Origin: Acidimicrobiia bacterium
GTDB lineage: Bacteria; Actinomycetota; Acidimicrobiia; Spongiisociales; ZC4RG35
Length of the DNA: 64,000 nt
Assembly (NCBI GenBank): GCA_028285585.1
Contig: JANQOU010000002.1
Coordinates: forward strand, 62,001-126,000
Direction of reading: 5' to 3'
The position numbers and the translations under genes are program-made. Within the stretch, counting starts at the first letter, position 1; each line of letters begins with the position of its first letter. The notes under the pieces are model-generated. The model saw nothing but the letters and a program-made list of their open reading frames with translations, did not search any database and was not told the origin of the DNA. Positions 1-9,114 of the stretch are shown piece by piece.

Positions 1-51
1 ACGCCGGCCTCGACCCAGCCTGGCGGTTGACGAGGACGATCCATCGAGGTC

Positions 52-2586
52 TCATCCAACCCCTTGAGCTGCAACAACACCTCTGTCGATCGACCGCAGT
101 GCCGAGTTGGCATCGTCGCGCAGCTCCGCAACCGCATCGCGGAGCTGACGGAGTAGGTCGACCAGCTGCCTGGAGACCCTGACGAAGTCGCCGGGGGCCA
201 TCCCTCCAGTAGACAACTCGTCGAACCCGGAGCCTGTTGCCCACTGGTATGTCAGAAGGGCGAATCCCGGATCTGGCCGGCGACTGGGGGCCAGGGTCTG
301 TGCCTTCTCCTTGACCACTAGCTCGTCCCAGATCGCCATGACCTGATCCCAACGCTCGTCCAGGATCGAGCTCGGCCATTCCGCCGTCGAGACATTGTCC
401 GACCTGGGGTCGTATATGAAAACGGAGGCAAGCGCTGCCAACTCTTCGGGCCGGAGCCCGTGCAAGGCGCCTCGCTCCACGGACTCGGCGAGAAGAAGAT
501 CGGACTCGTTGTAGATCCTGCGGAGCCGCTCTCCCCTGCTTGTCAGCGACCAGTCGTCGACATATCCGAGCTGCTCCAGCAGCGAGTGGATCGACCTGAA
601 CTCGGCGACCAGTCCGTGTCCGCTGGATCGCCGCGCCGACATGTGCTGATCGAGCCGGCGGCTGAGGCGGTCGCTCTTCCGCAAGGCGGCGAGATGCCGG
701 GAGGCGTCCGGGCACTCGGCCACCGGGTGTGCACTGGTTGGTGACGAGGAAGTGCCCTGAGGTGGAACAGTGGGCACCTTTCTGAGCCTTCTCGCCGCCT
801 GTTGGACGAATCGGCGGTCCCGGGGCTTGAACGGTGTCGGCAGCTCGATGCTCCCGACACGTCTGCTCAGGTCCGTTATCTGCTTGTAGCCAAGCGTTGA
901 GACACGCCCCGAGGTCGAGAGCACCAGGTAGCGAGCACCGCCATCCTTGGAAGAGAGACGGCGTAGCACCGCGTATCGCCCGTCCCTCGCCCCGCCGACG
1001 ACATCGAGCACCGCACCGGGCCCCAAAGTGGACTTGACCGGGTCCCTGCGACCCTTCGGCTGAGCCGACTCGAGTGACGCCAGGTACTCGCGGACGTTGC
1101 CACGCTCGCAGTTGGCCTGCGCCAATTCTCGCTCCAGCTCCTCCTGAATCGCGTCTATCGACTTGATCATGGCTTCGCTGTCTTTGTCGCGCTGAAAGGC
1201 GGCAAACGAAGCCTGGAGCAAGGTCTCGGCTCTCGACCTGCTGTAGTTGGCCACGAGGTTGGCGGTCATGTTGTAGGTAGGGCGGAAGCTGGAACGAAGC
1301 TCATGAGCTCCCACCGAGGCGATCTCCGTCACCTGTGCGAAACGGACAAACTGCGAGTGAAGGACCACTCCGTACCCCTCCACGTCGATCCCCCTGCGAC
1401 CTGCCCTGCCCGTCAGCTGGGTGTAGTCACCTGGTCGGAGCAACTCGTGGCTCTCTCCGTTGAACTTCGACAGGTTCTCGAGCACAACCGACCGGGCCGG
1501 CATGTTGATCCCCAACGCCAGCGTCTCGGTGGCGAAAACCACCTTGAGCAACCCGGCCTCGAACAACTCCTCCACGGTCTCCTTGAACGCCGGGACCATC
1601 CCTGCGTGATGTGCCGCGACTCCGGCTTCCAGCGCCGCGATCCACCTGTCATAGCCGAGCACGCCGAGATCACCGTCCTCCAGATGCGCGGTCCTGGTGT
1701 CGGCCACCTCACGGATCATCTCCCGTTCATCGAGGCTGGTCAGCCGGACCCCCATGTCGACCAGTCTCTGGCTGGCAGACTCGCAGCCGGCACGAGAGAA
1801 GATGAAATAGATGGCGGGCAGCAAACTCGCGCGTGACAGCTCCTCTACGACGTCGGCTCGGTTCGGTGTCTTGTAGCGACGCCGCCGGCCCCGCTCCAGG
1901 CCGAGCATGTGCTCCACCTTGTGGTTGGGTCTCCTTCGGCCGTCCCTCGTCGTGAAGGTAGGAAGCATGATCGTCTCACCCATCCGCTCCTTGATCATGT
2001 ACATCGACTCCAGGGGCACCGGGCGCTCCTTGGTGTCAACCAGTCGAGTGGGCCCCCGCCGCTCTTCGATCCAACTGGCGAACTGCCCGTTGTTCGAGAT
2101 AGTGGCCGAGAGGCATGTCAGCTGGATCTGCGGCGGGCAGTGAATGATGACCTCCTCCCACACAGCCCCCCGGGCACGGTCCTGGAGGTAGTGCACCTCA
2201 TCCAGCACGACTGTCGCCACGTTGTCCAACTGCGAGCTTTCCGCGTAGATCATGTTGCGCAGCACCTCGGTTGTCATCACCACCACGTCTGCTTCACCGT
2301 TGACGACGTTGTCGCCGGTGAGCAGCCCGACGCGTCCGGCGCCCAGCTGATCGGCGAGATCGGTGAACTTCTGGTTGGACAGAGCCTTGATCGGCGTGGT
2401 GTAGAAAGCTCTCTTGCCGGTGCTCAACGCCACATGAATCGCTGCTTCGGCGACCAAGGTCTTGCCCGAGCCCGTCGGCGCAGTCACCACCACTGTCTCG
2501 CCTCTGGCGATGGCTTCCGCCGCCTCGACCTGAAAGGGATCCGGTTTGAAGGAGAGGCTGTCCCAGAATTCGTCGAGGACGCTCAC
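52..2586 (-). CDS. helY: DEAD/DEAH-box RNA helicase, HelY/Mtr4-like
   Basis: An 844-residue superfamily 2 helicase. A Walker A motif APTGSGKT lies at residues 36-43, and a DEVH motif II sits in the stretch VLDEVHYL. The QLTGRAGRRG motif VI closes the RecA-like core, and a long C-terminal region resembles the DSHCT domain of Ski2/Mtr4-type RNA helicases. Actinobacterial HelY proteins of this length usually sit next to tat genes, as here. The ATG overlaps the tatC stop by 4 nt, so the gene is the last of a tatB-tatC-helY transcription unit. The precise RNA substrate cannot be read from the sequence. Confidence 0.9.
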   Translation of the reverse strand: MSVLDEFWDSLSFKPDPFQVEAAEAIARGETVVVTAPTGSGKTLVAEAAIHVALSTGKRAFYTTPIKALSNQKFTDLADQLGAGRVGLLTGDNVVNGEADVVVMTTEVLRNMIYAESSQLDNVATVVLDEVHYLQDRARGAVWEEVIIHCPPQIQLTCLSATISNNGQFASWIEERRGPTRLVDTKERPVPLESMYMIKERMGETIMLPTFTTRDGRRRPNHKVEHMLGLERGRRRRYKTPNRADVVEELSRASLLPAIYFIFSRAGCESASQRLVDMGVRLTSLDEREMIREVADTRTAHLEDGDLGVLGYDRWIAALEAGVAAHHAGMVPAFKETVEELFEAGLLKVVFATETLALGINMPARSVVLENLSKFNGESHELLRPGDYTQLTGRAGRRGIDVEGYGVVLHSQFVRFAQVTEIASVGAHELRSSFRPTYNMTANLVANYSRSRAETLLQASFAAFQRDKDSEAMIKSIDAIQEELERELAQANCERGNVREYLASLESAQPKGRRDPVKSTLGPGAVLDVVGGARDGRYAVLRRLSSKDGGARYLVLSTSGRVSTLGYKQITDLSRRVGSIELPTPFKPRDRRFVQQAARRLRKVPTVPPQGTSSSPTSAHPVAECPDASRHLAALRKSDRLSRRLDQHMSARRSSGHGLVAEFRSIHSLLEQLGYVDDWSLTSRGERLRRIYNESDLLLAESVERGALHGLRPEELAALASVFIYDPRSDNVSTAEWPSSILDERWDQVMAIWDELVVKEKAQTLAPSRRPDPGFALLTYQWATGSGFDELSTGGMAPGDFVRVSRQLVDLLRQLRDAVAELRDDANSALRSIDRGVVAAQGVG

Positions 2587-3296
2587 TTCTTGAGCAGCAG
2601 TCTCACCAGCCAGTAGGTGATCTCGTACATGAGATAGAGCGGGATGGAGAGGGCTAGGAGATTGAAAGCGTCACCAGTGGGTGTGATCAGAGCGGCTCCG
2701 ATGACGATGATCAGGACCGCCCATCGCCGCCCCCGAGCGAGCTGCTCCGAGGAAACGACTCCCGCTGCGGCCGCGGCAAACAGAAACACGGGATAGAGAA
2801 AGGACACACCGACAGCGAACATGAAGCGAAGGACAAACGAGTAATAGGCCCCGATCTGCAAGTCGGTCTGCACACCAGGAAAGATGCCGAGAAGGAACTC
2901 GAGGCCGCGCGGGAGAATCCAGTAGCCGAAGAGCACACCGGCCACGAACAAGATCGCCATCGCCCCGACCACCGGGAAAGCCCACTTTCTCTCCCGGCTG
3001 GTCAAGGCCGGGGTGATGAAGGCCCAGAGCTGATAGATGACAACCGGGCTGGACAGGATCAGGCCGCCGAAGAAGCCGACCCGCATCAGCACTCCCCACT
3101 GCTCGGCGACGGCAAGGCTCTGGAACTCAGAGTCGGGAACCGCGGCGAAGAAAGGGCGTTCGAGAACAGCAGTGAGGTCGCTGGCGAAGAAGAACGCAAC
3201 AATTCCTCCGGCCAGGATCGCGATGAAGATCTTCACGATCCGCCAACGCAACTCCTCGAGATGGGTGAGGATCGTCTGTGGCCTGTCGGGGTTCAT
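2583..3296 (-). CDS. tatC: Sec-independent protein translocase TatC
   Basis: A 237-residue polytopic protein with about six hydrophobic helices. The N-terminus carries the conserved LEELRWRI stretch that in TatC binds twin-arginine signal peptides, and the periplasmic-loop FFA..PF pattern is also present. TatC forms the receptor complex for export of folded proteins across the cytoplasmic membrane. It overlaps tatB upstream and helY downstream by 4 nt each, so all three are translationally coupled. Length and composition are normal for the family. Confidence 0.95.
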   Translation of the reverse strand: MNPDRPQTILTHLEELRWRIVKIFIAILAGGIVAFFFASDLTAVLERPFFAAVPDSEFQSLAVAEQWGVLMRVGFFGGLILSSPVVIYQLWAFITPALTSRERKWAFPVVGAMAILFVAGVLFGYWILPRGLEFLLGIFPGVQTDLQIGAYYSFVLRFMFAVGVSFLYPVFLFAAAAAGVVSSEQLARGRRWAVLIIVIGAALITPTGDAFNLLALSIPLYLMYEITYWLVRLLLKK

Positions 3297-3706
3297 GTGG
3301 CGTCCTGAGAAGACGATCCGGTTGACTCGTCATCGGGCGACTCGTCTTCAGAGGTCTCATCTGACTTGGCTTCGAGCTCTTCCAGATCGCGCATGGCGTC
3401 TTCCGGTGTCGGGCCCGAGACCGGCTTGGGGCCCGTCCAGTCAAAGCCGCTCACCCCGGCATCGTCGATGTCGCGCTGGATGTCTTTGATCGGCTCGGAA
3501 AGCTCTTCCAGAGGTGCTTTGAGATCGTCGCCGATCTTCTTGAGATCCCCCACCTCGGCTTCGAGCCCAGCGGTTATCTCACGAGCAGCCTTGCGAAGCT
3601 CCGTCGACCATTGGCCGATCTTCCTCGCCAGCTCGGGAAGGCGGTTCGGGCCGAGCACGATGAGAGCGACCAGAGCGATGATGATGAATTCGCCACCCTG
3701 AATCAT
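3293..3706 (-). CDS. tatB: Twin-arginine translocase TatA/TatB family subunit
   Basis: A 137-residue protein with one N-terminal transmembrane helix (about residues 4-20), then the hinge motif LGPNRLPEL, an amphipathic helix and a long acidic, Ser/Asp-rich tail. The Gly-Pro hinge and the length favour a TatB-like rather than a short TatA-like subunit, but the families intergrade. It is the first gene of tatB-tatC-helY. The ATG lies 8 nt after a TAGCAT -10-like box, so the transcript probably has almost no leader. Confidence 0.85.
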   Translation of the reverse strand: MIQGGEFIIIALVALIVLGPNRLPELARKIGQWSTELRKAAREITAGLEAEVGDLKKIGDDLKAPLEELSEPIKDIQRDIDDAGVSGFDWTGPKPVSGPTPEDAMRDLEELEAKSDETSEDESPDDESTGSSSQDAT

Positions 3707-3720
3707 AGAAGCGAATGCTA
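3707..3720 (-). promoter_or_regulatory. Putative near-leaderless promoter of tatB-tatC-helY
   Basis: TAGCAT at 3720-3715 on the minus strand fits the actinobacterial TAnnnT -10 element and stands 8 nt before the tatB ATG. No convincing -35 hexamer is visible. The call rests on position and on the same spacing at other genes in this window. Confidence 0.4.
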
Positions 3721-3748
3721 GGGCGTCGATTAGGGCTAGCTGTGTGAG

Positions 3749-3774
3749 GGTGACGACTCCCCCAAGTCGTCACC
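3749..3774. repeat. Perfect 10-bp inverted repeat between tatB and the zinc-ribbon gene
   Basis: GGTGACGACT and AGTCGTCACC flank a 6-nt loop (CCCCCA), forming a perfect 10-bp stem. It lies after the zinc-ribbon gene and before the tatB promoter. No T-run follows on either strand, so a simple rho-independent terminator is not supported. It could be an operator or a transcript-end hairpin. Confidence 0.6.
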
Positions 3775-3833
3775 TCCACGGTCGAGGAGCACCATGCCCG
3801 TAGTGCCCGTCGAGATCGGTTGGGAAATCTCGG

Positions 3834-4124
3834 CTAGCCGGCCAGCAGACGGAGCGGGTCCGGCTCCATCTCGAGGGCGGCCACAAAAGCCTCGATCTCG
3901 CCTTCAGTGATGGGATCGGTGTTGATGACCTCGAAGTGCACGCCTGTCGCCAACAGAACGCTCACGACTCGCGAGTTGGCGGGCCTGCGCTGCTGAGCGG
4001 TGCATGTTGGGCACCTGAAGCAATAGTCGCCTTCCCTACCACCGGGGCGCAGCTCGAGGGCCACGTCATCCGGGGTGAGGTGAATATCGCCACATTGGGA
4101 ACACGTGGTCTTGATGGTCGTCAT
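3834..4124 (-). CDS. Small zinc-ribbon protein of unknown function
   Basis: A 96-residue cytoplasmic protein starting MTTIKTTCSQCGD. A CxxC pair near residues 8-11 and a later CFRCPTC cluster are suited to bind one zinc ion. The C-terminal half has no recognised domain. The start at 4124 is chosen because GGAG lies 8 nt upstream and the cysteine knuckle begins directly after it. An upstream in-frame ATG at 4160 would only add a basic extension. It lies between pafC and tatB on the same strand. I do not recognise a named family, so the function is unknown. Confidence 0.7.
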   Translation of the reverse strand: MTTIKTTCSQCGDIHLTPDDVALELRPGGREGDYCFRCPTCTAQQRRPANSRVVSVLLATGVHFEVINTDPITEGEIEAFVAALEMEPDPLRLLAG

Positions 4125-4209
4125 CTCTGGTCTCCGGTCTCCCATTACAAGAAAGGGCATCGGCAGCTACCGGCGATGACTGAAGGCCGTTTGCTAGGTC
4201 GTTAGACCC

Positions 4210-5142
4210 CTATTGGTAAATGGAGGCGAGCTCACTGCCCAAAGCGGCAACTCTGGCAGCGACCTCTTCCCCTTTTCGGAGCTTGGCGTCGGCACCGAGT
4301 CTCAGCAGCAGACGGGCCGGGACCTCGGCATCAGGGGACAAGAACTTGATGATCGTGCTCCTCTTCGTCTCGCGGAGAGTCTCCACCGGGTAGTAGTCGA
4401 GGACCCATGTAGCGGAAGGAAGAAGCTCGATCTCGCACGTCACGTCACCGGGCGACGGTGAATAGCCAACGCCGGGCTCCGGTATCGACTCCGGTCGCTG
4501 GAACACCTCATCGGTCAACTCCAGCTCACGGATGCGATCCACCCGGAACGTGCGCTCGTCGTCGACGAGCCGGCAATGGCCAGTTACGTACCAACGGCCA
4601 AGGGTGGCAAACACCGACCATGGCTCCACCTCGCGGCTGGTGGTCTCCTCCTTGCCCACAGATCGATAGACGATCTTCACCACTTTCGACTCGGCTGCTG
4701 CCTCTCGCAGCCGGCTGGTGTTCGCCGTCTCGTCGAGGAGATCCACCGCCAGAGAAGTCTCCGCCTCCGGCATGACGGCCTTCGTCAGCTTGGCCACCGC
4801 CGACTCCAACGTGGCCGTGGACTCACCGGCACCGATCACGGCCATCCCGGCCGCGAGCAGCCCGAGAGCCTCAGTAGGGGTCAGGCGGGGAGCGCGGATG
4901 AAGTAGTCCGCAGCGTCGATCACCACTGCGTCTTCGTCGATGTACGCCTCCATGAGGTCGCCAGGCCCGTAACCAGGGAGACCACACACGAATACGGTGT
5001 TGAGGTCCTTCGTGAGCTGAGCCTCGGTGTACCCGAAGCGCTCGAGGATCTCGGCGACGTCCGCGGATTCGTTCTCGAGGACGAAAGGGATCAAAGCGAG
5101 AATCCGGGACAGACGAGAGACGGTCCTCGAGCTTGTGCTCAA
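4210..5142 (-). CDS. pafC: WYL-domain transcriptional regulator PafC
   Basis: A 310-residue regulator with an N-terminal helix-turn-helix-like region followed by a WYL domain, visible around PWSVFATLGRWYVTGHCRL and FRVDRI. In mycobacteria PafB and PafC form a heterodimer that activates LexA-independent DNA-damage genes. Downstream placement after pafA and pafB supports that assignment. It starts with TTG inside TTGA, overlapping the pafB stop, so the two are translationally coupled. A generic WYL regulator is the alternative, but context makes this unlikely. Confidence 0.9.
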   Translation of the reverse strand: MSTSSRTVSRLSRILALIPFVLENESADVAEILERFGYTEAQLTKDLNTVFVCGLPGYGPGDLMEAYIDEDAVVIDAADYFIRAPRLTPTEALGLLAAGMAVIGAGESTATLESAVAKLTKAVMPEAETSLAVDLLDETANTSRLREAAAESKVVKIVYRSVGKEETTSREVEPWSVFATLGRWYVTGHCRLVDDERTFRVDRIRELELTDEVFQRPESIPEPGVGYSPSPGDVTCEIELLPSATWVLDYYPVETLRETKRSTIIKFLSPDAEVPARLLLRLGADAKLRKGEEVAARVAALGSELASIYQ

Positions 5143-6062
5143 CTCGATCCCTCCTGTGCCGCCAGCACCCGAGCGAGGATCTCGGCCCTGATCTCAGCTG
5201 GCTCGACGACTTCGGCTGCTGCTCCGAAACTCAGTACCCAGCCGATGAAAGCGTCGCGATTGGCGACGGGGATGGATGCGACAAGCTCGCCTTTGGGCTC
5301 TTCCAGGCCCAGAGTCCTCGCTGCCCACCACGAGACATCCTCCTCAAAACGAACCTTCGCTTCGATCTCGGCGTCGGGGCCAGCTTCCCACGGCTGACGG
5401 TCCATGATCGTCCTGGCGTCAAACCCGGCGGGCTTCTCGAAGGACTGCGGTTCACCCGTGACGGAGAGTTGACTGATCCGATCAACCCGGTAGACCCTCT
5501 CCTCGCCGCCGGCAGCTGCACCGACTACGTACCAGTGCCCTCGGCGATGCGCTATGCCGTAGGGGCTGAGAGCTCGCTCGTTGCCCCGGTAGTCGAACTC
5601 CACTGGTCGACGTTCTGTGATTGCGCCAAACAACGCTCCGAGAGTCTCCGCCTCTGCACCCAAGTCGGCGCCTAGTGGCTCGATGCCGACACCTCGCTCG
5701 ATGCCACCGAGCTTCAACAACGCGTCCAGCCCGACGTGGGAGCCGCCCAGCCGCACCATGCGCGCTGCCACGGAAAGCGCGACACGTTCCTCCTGCGTCA
5801 ACCCGGGGTCGGGCACTGCGTACTCGTCCGGATTGACCGTGTAGCCGAAGTCGACCTCCCAGACGTCCAGCGCTTCCCGCTTCAGAGGCACTCCGAGACG
5901 TCTCAGCACGTCCTTGTCACGCTCGAACATGCGGTGAAAGGCCTCATCTGTCTGCCCTCCGTAGCCGGCAACGGTGTTCCTCACCTCATCTGCGGTGACT
6001 GGCGTGGGCGACTCCAAGAGGAATATGAGGAGGTTGAGCACGCGCTCGACGACGCTTTGCAT
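5139..6062 (-). CDS. pafB: WYL-domain transcriptional regulator PafB
   Basis: A 307-residue paralogue of the next gene, with the same fold order: an N-terminal DNA-binding region, then a WYL domain (PYGIAHRRGHWYVVGAA, then VYRVDRI). PafB is the partner of PafC in the DNA-damage response of proteasome-bearing actinobacteria. It starts with ATG 11 nt after the pafA stop and overlaps pafC by 4 nt. The pair belongs to the proteasome operon by spacing. The ligand sensed by the WYL domains cannot be inferred from the sequence. Confidence 0.9.
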   Translation of the reverse strand: MQSVVERVLNLLIFLLESPTPVTADEVRNTVAGYGGQTDEAFHRMFERDKDVLRRLGVPLKREALDVWEVDFGYTVNPDEYAVPDPGLTQEERVALSVAARMVRLGGSHVGLDALLKLGGIERGVGIEPLGADLGAEAETLGALFGAITERRPVEFDYRGNERALSPYGIAHRRGHWYVVGAAAGGEERVYRVDRISQLSVTGEPQSFEKPAGFDARTIMDRQPWEAGPDAEIEAKVRFEEDVSWWAARTLGLEEPKGELVASIPVANRDAFIGWVLSFGAAAEVVEPAEIRAEILARVLAAQEGSS

Positions 6063-6072
6063 ACTCAGCTAT

Positions 6073-7431
6073 CTACAAGCTCTCGATCAGCTTGTCGACG
6101 CGCTCATCTTCTGATTTGAACGGGTCTTTGCACATCACGGTGCGCTGAGCTTGGTCGTTCAGCTTCAGATGCACCCAGTCAACCGTGAAGTCGCGCTTCT
6201 TGGCCTTGGCGGCCTTGATGAAGGCGCCCCGGAGCCGGGCCCTTGTGGTCTGAGGCGGTCTGATCACCGCATCGGCAACCTTCTCGTCGGTCACCACGCG
6301 ATCTGCCAGGCCCTTGCTTTCGAGGAGGTAATAGAGCCCTCTGGTGCGATCGACATCGTGGTAGGCGAGATCCATCATCGACACCTTTGGGTCGGAGAGC
6401 GGTATCCCTCTCGTCGCCGCATACCTGTCCAGAAGCCGGTATTTCATGACCCAGTCCACCTCGCGATCCAGGGTCATCGGGTCTTTCTCCAACCCTGTCA
6501 GCAGATGCTCCCACTTGTCGACGGCGCGCTGCACCTGTGGAGGGAAGCCAGGACTGCGAGCAAACCTCATCGCCCGGTCGAGGTACTCCCACTGGATGTC
6601 GAGGGCACTCAGCTCCCGGCCGTTGGCAAGCCTGATCTTGCGGTTGCAGGTGGTGTCATGCGACACCTCTCGGATGGCCCTGATCGGGTTCTCCAACGTG
6701 AGGTCCCTGAACACCACATCACGCTCGATCATCTGGAGCAGAGCGACCATCGTGCCCACCTTCACGAACGTCGCGTACTCGCTCATGTTCGAGTCGCCGG
6801 CGATGACGTGAAGCCTCCGATACCGCTCAGCATCGGCGTGAGGCTCGTCCCGGGTGTTGATGATGGGCCGGGACCTCGTCGTGGCCGAGGAGACCCCTTC
6901 CCAGATGTGGTCGGCGCGCTGCGCGATCGAGAAGGCAGTGCCGCGAGGAGTCTGCGCCAGCTTTCCTGCCCCCAAGAAGATCTGCCGGGTGACCAGGAAC
7001 GGGATCAGGACATCGACAGTCCGGTGGAAGTCCTTATGCCTGCTGACCAGGTAGTTCTCATGACAGCCGTAAGAGTTGCCGGCACTGTCGGTGTTGTTTT
7101 TGAAGACGAAGATCTCACCTCTGATGCCTTCCTCGTCGAGTCGCTCCTCGGCACCTTTCACCAGCCCCTCGAGTATCCGCTCGCCGGCCTTGTCGTGGGC
7201 GACCACATCTTCGAGGTCGTCGCATTCGGGGGTGGCGAACTCGGGGTGGGAGCCGACGTCGAGGTAGAGACGTGCCCCGTTCTCGAGGAACACGTTGGAT
7301 GACCGGCCCCATGAGACGACGCGTCGGAACAGGTAACGGGCAACCTCGTCGGGGCTCAGCCGGCGCTGCCCGCGCAGCGTGCAGGTCACCCCGTATTCGT
7401 TCTCCAGCCCGAATATGCGTCGATCCACTCG
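6073..7431 (-). CDS. pafA: Proteasome accessory factor A, Pup-protein ligase
   Basis: Ligates the C-terminal glutamate of Pup to lysines of target proteins, using ATP. The glutamine-synthetase-like fold is shown by the N-terminal [15 protein letters not shown] (catalytic-type Glu9), [10 protein letters not shown] (Asp57, the expected general base), and the [16 protein letters not shown] and [12 protein letters not shown] stretches. It is 452 residues when started at GTG 7431. That start matches the known family N-terminus better than the TTG at 7458, which adds nine residues. It sits between prcA and pafB. Confidence 0.95.
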   Translation of the reverse strand, partial: RVDRRIFGLENEYGVTCTLRGQRRLSPDEVARYLFRRVVSWGRSSNVFLENGARLYLDVGSHPEFATPECDDLEDVVAHDKAGERILEGLVKGAEERLDEEGIRGEIFVFKNNTDSAGNSYGCHENYLVSRHKDFHRTVDVLIPFLVTRQIFLGAGKLAQTPRGTAFSIAQRADHIWEGVSSATTRSRPIINTRDEPHADAERYRRLHVIAGDSNMSEYATFVKVGTMVALLQMIERDVVFRDLTLENPIRAIREVSHDTTCNRKIRLANGRELSALDIQWEYLDRAMRFARSPGFPPQVQRAVDKWEHLLTGLEKDPMTLDREVDWVMKYRLLDRYAATRGIPLSDPKVSMMDLAYHDVDRTRGLYYLLESKGLADRVVTDEKVADAVIRPPQTTRARLRGAFIKAAKAKKRDFTVDWVHLKLNDQAQRTVMCKDPFKSEDERVDKLIESL

Positions 7432-7464
7432 GGTCAGGCTAAACGCCGGGCCTGCCAAGCCGGG

Positions 7465-8133
7465 CTACGGCGTGGGAATCTCCCCGGGCTCGAGTCTGCG
7501 GAAGGTTCGGCGGCCGTTGGCCTGGTCGAGGACTGCGGCTTCCCAGCCCTCTGACTCGCGGCCTTCGGCTCTCCTGAAGGCCTCTGCACCGGCTTCGAGA
7601 GCCTCTTCCAGAGACATGCCTTCACTCCAAAGCTCGCCGAGCGCCTCGGTCAGCTCCTCGGCCTTGCCACCGATGGCCACAAACGATCTCTCGTCGAAGA
7701 GAGTCCCGTCGTAAGTCACCCGGAAGAGTCGATGCTCCGAGCCATCCTCTGACAACTCGGCAAGGAGGATCTCTGTCTCGAAAGGCTTGGGGTCTCTGGT
7801 GAAGATCATGCCCAATGTCTGGGCGAAAGCGGTCGCGAGGCCCATCGCGGTCACATCGTCACGCGAATACAGATAGCCCATCAGGTCGGCCTGGCGGACT
7901 CCCGCCTTGCGCAGGGTCTCGAACTCGTTGTATTTGCCGACGCCGGCGAAGGCGATCCGGTCGTAGACCTCCGAGACCTTGTGGAGCGCAGTCGAAGGAT
8001 TCTCGGCGAGTAGCAGCACGCCGTCCCTGTAGTCGACGGCGACAATAGACCGGCCACGTGCGATGCCCTTTCGGGCAAACTCTGCCTTGTCCCTGACAAG
8101 CTGCTCGGGAGCGACGTAGAAGGGGATGCTCAT
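7465..8133 (-). CDS. prcA: 20S proteasome alpha subunit
   Basis: A 222-residue N-terminal-nucleophile-fold protein. It starts with the alpha-type N-terminus (YVAPEQLVRDKAEFARKGIA), whose helix gates the barrel, and lacks a catalytic threonine. It forms the outer rings of the core particle that receive substrates from Mpa. The ATG overlaps the prcB stop by 4 nt. About 30 nt separate its end from the pafA start. Length is normal for the family. Confidence 0.95.
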   Translation of the reverse strand: MSIPFYVAPEQLVRDKAEFARKGIARGRSIVAVDYRDGVLLLAENPSTALHKVSEVYDRIAFAGVGKYNEFETLRKAGVRQADLMGYLYSRDDVTAMGLATAFAQTLGMIFTRDPKPFETEILLAELSEDGSEHRLFRVTYDGTLFDERSFVAIGGKAEELTEALGELWSEGMSLEEALEAGAEAFRRAEGRESEGWEAAVLDQANGRRTFRRLEPGEIPTP

Positions 8134-8924
8134 CTGATCGTCTCCACGGCGGTCTCGGCGATCGGGCCTATCACCGAATCGCTCAACTCTTCGACACCGT
8201 CCTGGTCGATCCTGACCACGTTGGGAAGGATGCCGCGACGCAGGTCCGGGCCGCCAGTGGCCGTGTCCTCCACCGCAGCCGAGACCAGGGCGCGAACTGC
8301 AAAGGCCGCAGCCTCCTCACCAGAAAGGCCCTGCTCATAGACGGTCCTCAGATATGACCTGGCCAGACGAGAGCCGGATCCGGTGCTTCCGAACTCGATC
8401 TCCTCGTAGCGGCCGCCCACGACGTCGAAGGTGTAGACCTTGCCCTCGTCATCACGCTCGTCGAACCCGGCGAACAGCGGCACCACGACCAGCCCTTGGA
8501 ACGCCATCGGGAGCTGCGAGCGGACCAATCGGGCCAGGAACGACGCCTTTCCTTCGAGCGAGAGACGCACTCCCTCGATCTTCTCGTAGTGCTCCAGCTC
8601 GACCTGAAAGAGGCGCACCATGTCGATGGCCAGACCGGCGGTGCCGGCGATGGCGACGGCCGAGTACTTGTCGGCGGGAAACACCTTGCGGATGCGGCGA
8701 TGCGCGACGAGGTGGCCTTCAGTGGCCCTTCGGTCGCCGGCCATCACAACCCCTCCCTCGTATCTGAGGGCGAGAACCGTCGTCCCCTCGGGCGCAGATG
8801 GGATCGACGCACCCTCCGGAACGGAAATCGCTGGAGCGGCTCCGATCGACTCGAGGAGGTCGGTGAAACTCGACCCCGGGACCGGTGCGTCTATCGGGAG
8901 AGGGCCGCTTGGTCGGTCGATCAC
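8130..8924 (-). CDS. prcB: 20S proteasome beta subunit
   Basis: The catalytic subunit, 264 residues. A propeptide of about 47 residues precedes the mature N-terminus TTVLALRYEGGVVMAGDRRA, so the predicted nucleophile is Thr48 after autoprocessing at Gly47. Lys and Asp residues typical of the active site follow (AGDRRA). It starts with GTG in GTGA, overlapping the pup stop. Together with prcA it encodes the 28-mer core peptidase. Confidence 0.95.
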   Translation of the reverse strand: MIDRPSGPLPIDAPVPGSSFTDLLESIGAAPAISVPEGASIPSAPEGTTVLALRYEGGVVMAGDRRATEGHLVAHRRIRKVFPADKYSAVAIAGTAGLAIDMVRLFQVELEHYEKIEGVRLSLEGKASFLARLVRSQLPMAFQGLVVVPLFAGFDERDDEGKVYTFDVVGGRYEEIEFGSTGSGSRLARSYLRTVYEQGLSGEEAAAFAVRALVSAAVEDTATGGPDLRRGILPNVVRIDQDGVEELSDSVIGPIAETAVETIR

Positions 8925-9109
8925 TCGCCGCCCTTCTGAACGTAGTTCTTCACGAACTCCTCAGCGTTCTCTTCGAGAACCTCATCGATCTCATCGAGCA
9001 GGTCGTCCAGCTCTTCTAGATCGGTTTCGGACTCGACCGTTGACTCCACAGCCTCTTCGGCTTCGGGCTGTTCCCTATCCCGGGACTGTGAGCGTTCCCT
9101 ATCTGACAT
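8921..9109 (-). CDS. pup: Prokaryotic ubiquitin-like protein Pup
   Basis: A 62-residue, highly acidic, intrinsically disordered protein tag with the family C-terminus VKNYVQKGGE. It is covalently attached to substrates by PafA and recognised by the Mpa coiled coil. The last codon is GAG (Glu), not a Gln codon, so this Pup should be ligation-competent without deamidation. The gene lies between dop and prcB and overlaps prcB by 4 nt. Confidence 0.97.
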   Translation of the reverse strand: MSDRERSQSRDREQPEAEEAVESTVESETDLEELDDLLDEIDEVLEENAEEFVKNYVQKGGE

Positions 9110-9114
9110 CTAGC

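Noticed and set aside
1-51. Possible gene end at the left window edge
   Set aside because: Too short to support any feature; nothing recognisable.
6151-7302. 383-residue plus-strand frame over pafA
   Set aside because: Antisense shadow in a high-GC gene. The PafA motifs on the minus strand are unmistakable.
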